Source of the DNA: Propionibacterium sp.
GTDB lineage: Bacteria; Actinomycetota; Actinomycetes; Propionibacteriales; Propionibacteriaceae
Direction of reading: 5' to 3'
NCBI GenBank assembly: GCA_012514785.1
Contig: JAAYZP010000259.1
Location: 1 to 5,791, forward strand
DNA length: 5,791 bases
The position numbers were made by a program, and so were the translations under genes. This document shows, one piece after another, positions 5,509 through 5,791 of the stretch. Within the stretch, counting starts at the first letter, position 1; every line of letters begins with the position of its first letter. Below the pieces are notes generated by a model. It did not search any database and had not been told where the DNA came from. It saw nothing but the letters and a program-made list of their open reading frames with translations.

Positions 5509-5791
5509 ATGAATGACCGATCCCGGCTGGTCCACGACGTGGTTGCCGCACCCCTGGGCGACGTGATCGCCTCCGTCGGGGCGGGTGTCGCGGCCGCCCA
5601 GCATGCGTTGGACGAGGCGTCGCTCGCCGCCGTGCTCGAGCTCTACACGTCGTCGGAGGACGAACGCATCCAGCTGCTGCAGGCCATCGGCTACCGGCCC
5701 ACCTTCTACGCGCTGCCCGAGACGACGGGCGAGGTGCGGGTGGCGCTGCGGCTGGGCGGTGGCGCGGCGGGCTCGGACGGGCGCGCCGTCC
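5509..5791 (+). CDS. Paralog D of the same family, 3' end outside the window
   Basis: The frame opens at ATG 5509, five bases after the PASTA gene stops, and runs off the window after 94 complete codons. Residues 11-38 carry the helix signature (A-A-P-L-G-D-V-I, then G-V-A-A-A-Q-H-A-L-D-E-A-S). Residues 55-69 carry the strand signature in a divergent form (L-L-Q-A-I-G-Y-R-P-T-F-Y-A-L), followed by the strand E-V-R-V-A-L-R-L. As in paralog A there is almost no insert between the two. The C-terminal module, if present, is beyond the window. It is separated from paralogs A to C by three unrelated or partly related genes, so the family is spread through the operon rather than being one tandem block. 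Function unknown. Confidence 0.85.
   Translation, partial: MNDRSRLVHDVVAAPLGDVIASVGAGVAAAQHALDEASLAAVLELYTSSEDERIQLLQAIGYRPTFYALPETTGEVRVALRLGGGAAGSDGRAV

Noticed and set aside
3659..5551. A 630-codon open frame on the minus strand
   Set aside because: It lies antisense to three genes that have ribosome sites, coupled junctions and recognisable domains. Its translation is low-complexity without any domain I recognise. Long antisense frames are usual in very GC-rich coding DNA.

Overview
The base composition is very high in G+C, with codon third positions almost all G or C. Combined with strong GGAGG-type ribosome sites and short or overlapping gene junctions, this suggests an actinobacterium, possibly a Pseudonocardia- or Streptomyces-like soil genus; the genus is a guess. 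All eight genes I can support lie on the + strand. Gaps are 45, 16, 8, 5, 1 and 1 bases plus one 1-base overlap, so the window looks like the interior of one polycistronic operon that continues beyond both ends. I see no tRNA, rRNA, CRISPR array, insertion sequence, integrase or terminator, and no stretch over 300 bases lacks a gene.

Layout: (1) 1-1326, a mostly beta protein with an OmpA-like peptidoglycan-binding domain in its middle; its 5' end is probably outside the window. (2) 1328-1789, (3) 1835-2617 and (4) 2634-3191 are three divergent paralogs of a family I cannot name with certainty. (5) 3200-3910 is an arginine-rich, helical, low-complexity protein. (6) 3912-4556 starts like a reduced member of the paralog family and ends in an Ig-like (Big/invasin-type) domain. 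(7) 4556-5503 has a beta-rich N-terminus, a coiled coil and a C-terminal PASTA domain. (8) 5509-5791 is the start of a fourth clear paralog, cut by the window end.

The most interesting feature is modular reuse. Genes 2, 3, 4 and 8 share an N-terminal helix signature (P-x3-[IVM]-[IV] ... [IV]-A-x-[AG]-Q-x2-[LM]-D-x2-S) and a following strand signature (G-[FY]-x-P-[ST]-F-Y). Genes 2, 3 and 4 also share a C-terminal module ending in [RK]-[LI]-V-x-[LV]-P-x-P. The same C-terminal module ends the OmpA-domain protein, and reduced versions of these signatures occur in gene 6. None of the eight products shows an enzymatic motif, a transmembrane helix or, where the N-terminus is visible, a signal peptide. 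I infer a non-enzymatic multi-subunit structural assembly built from variants of one fold, carrying two potential cell-wall or ligand-binding domains (OmpA-like and PASTA). Its function is unknown to me. The helix-plus-beta layout is loosely reminiscent of the DUF2589 family as I remember it, but only a profile search could confirm that.
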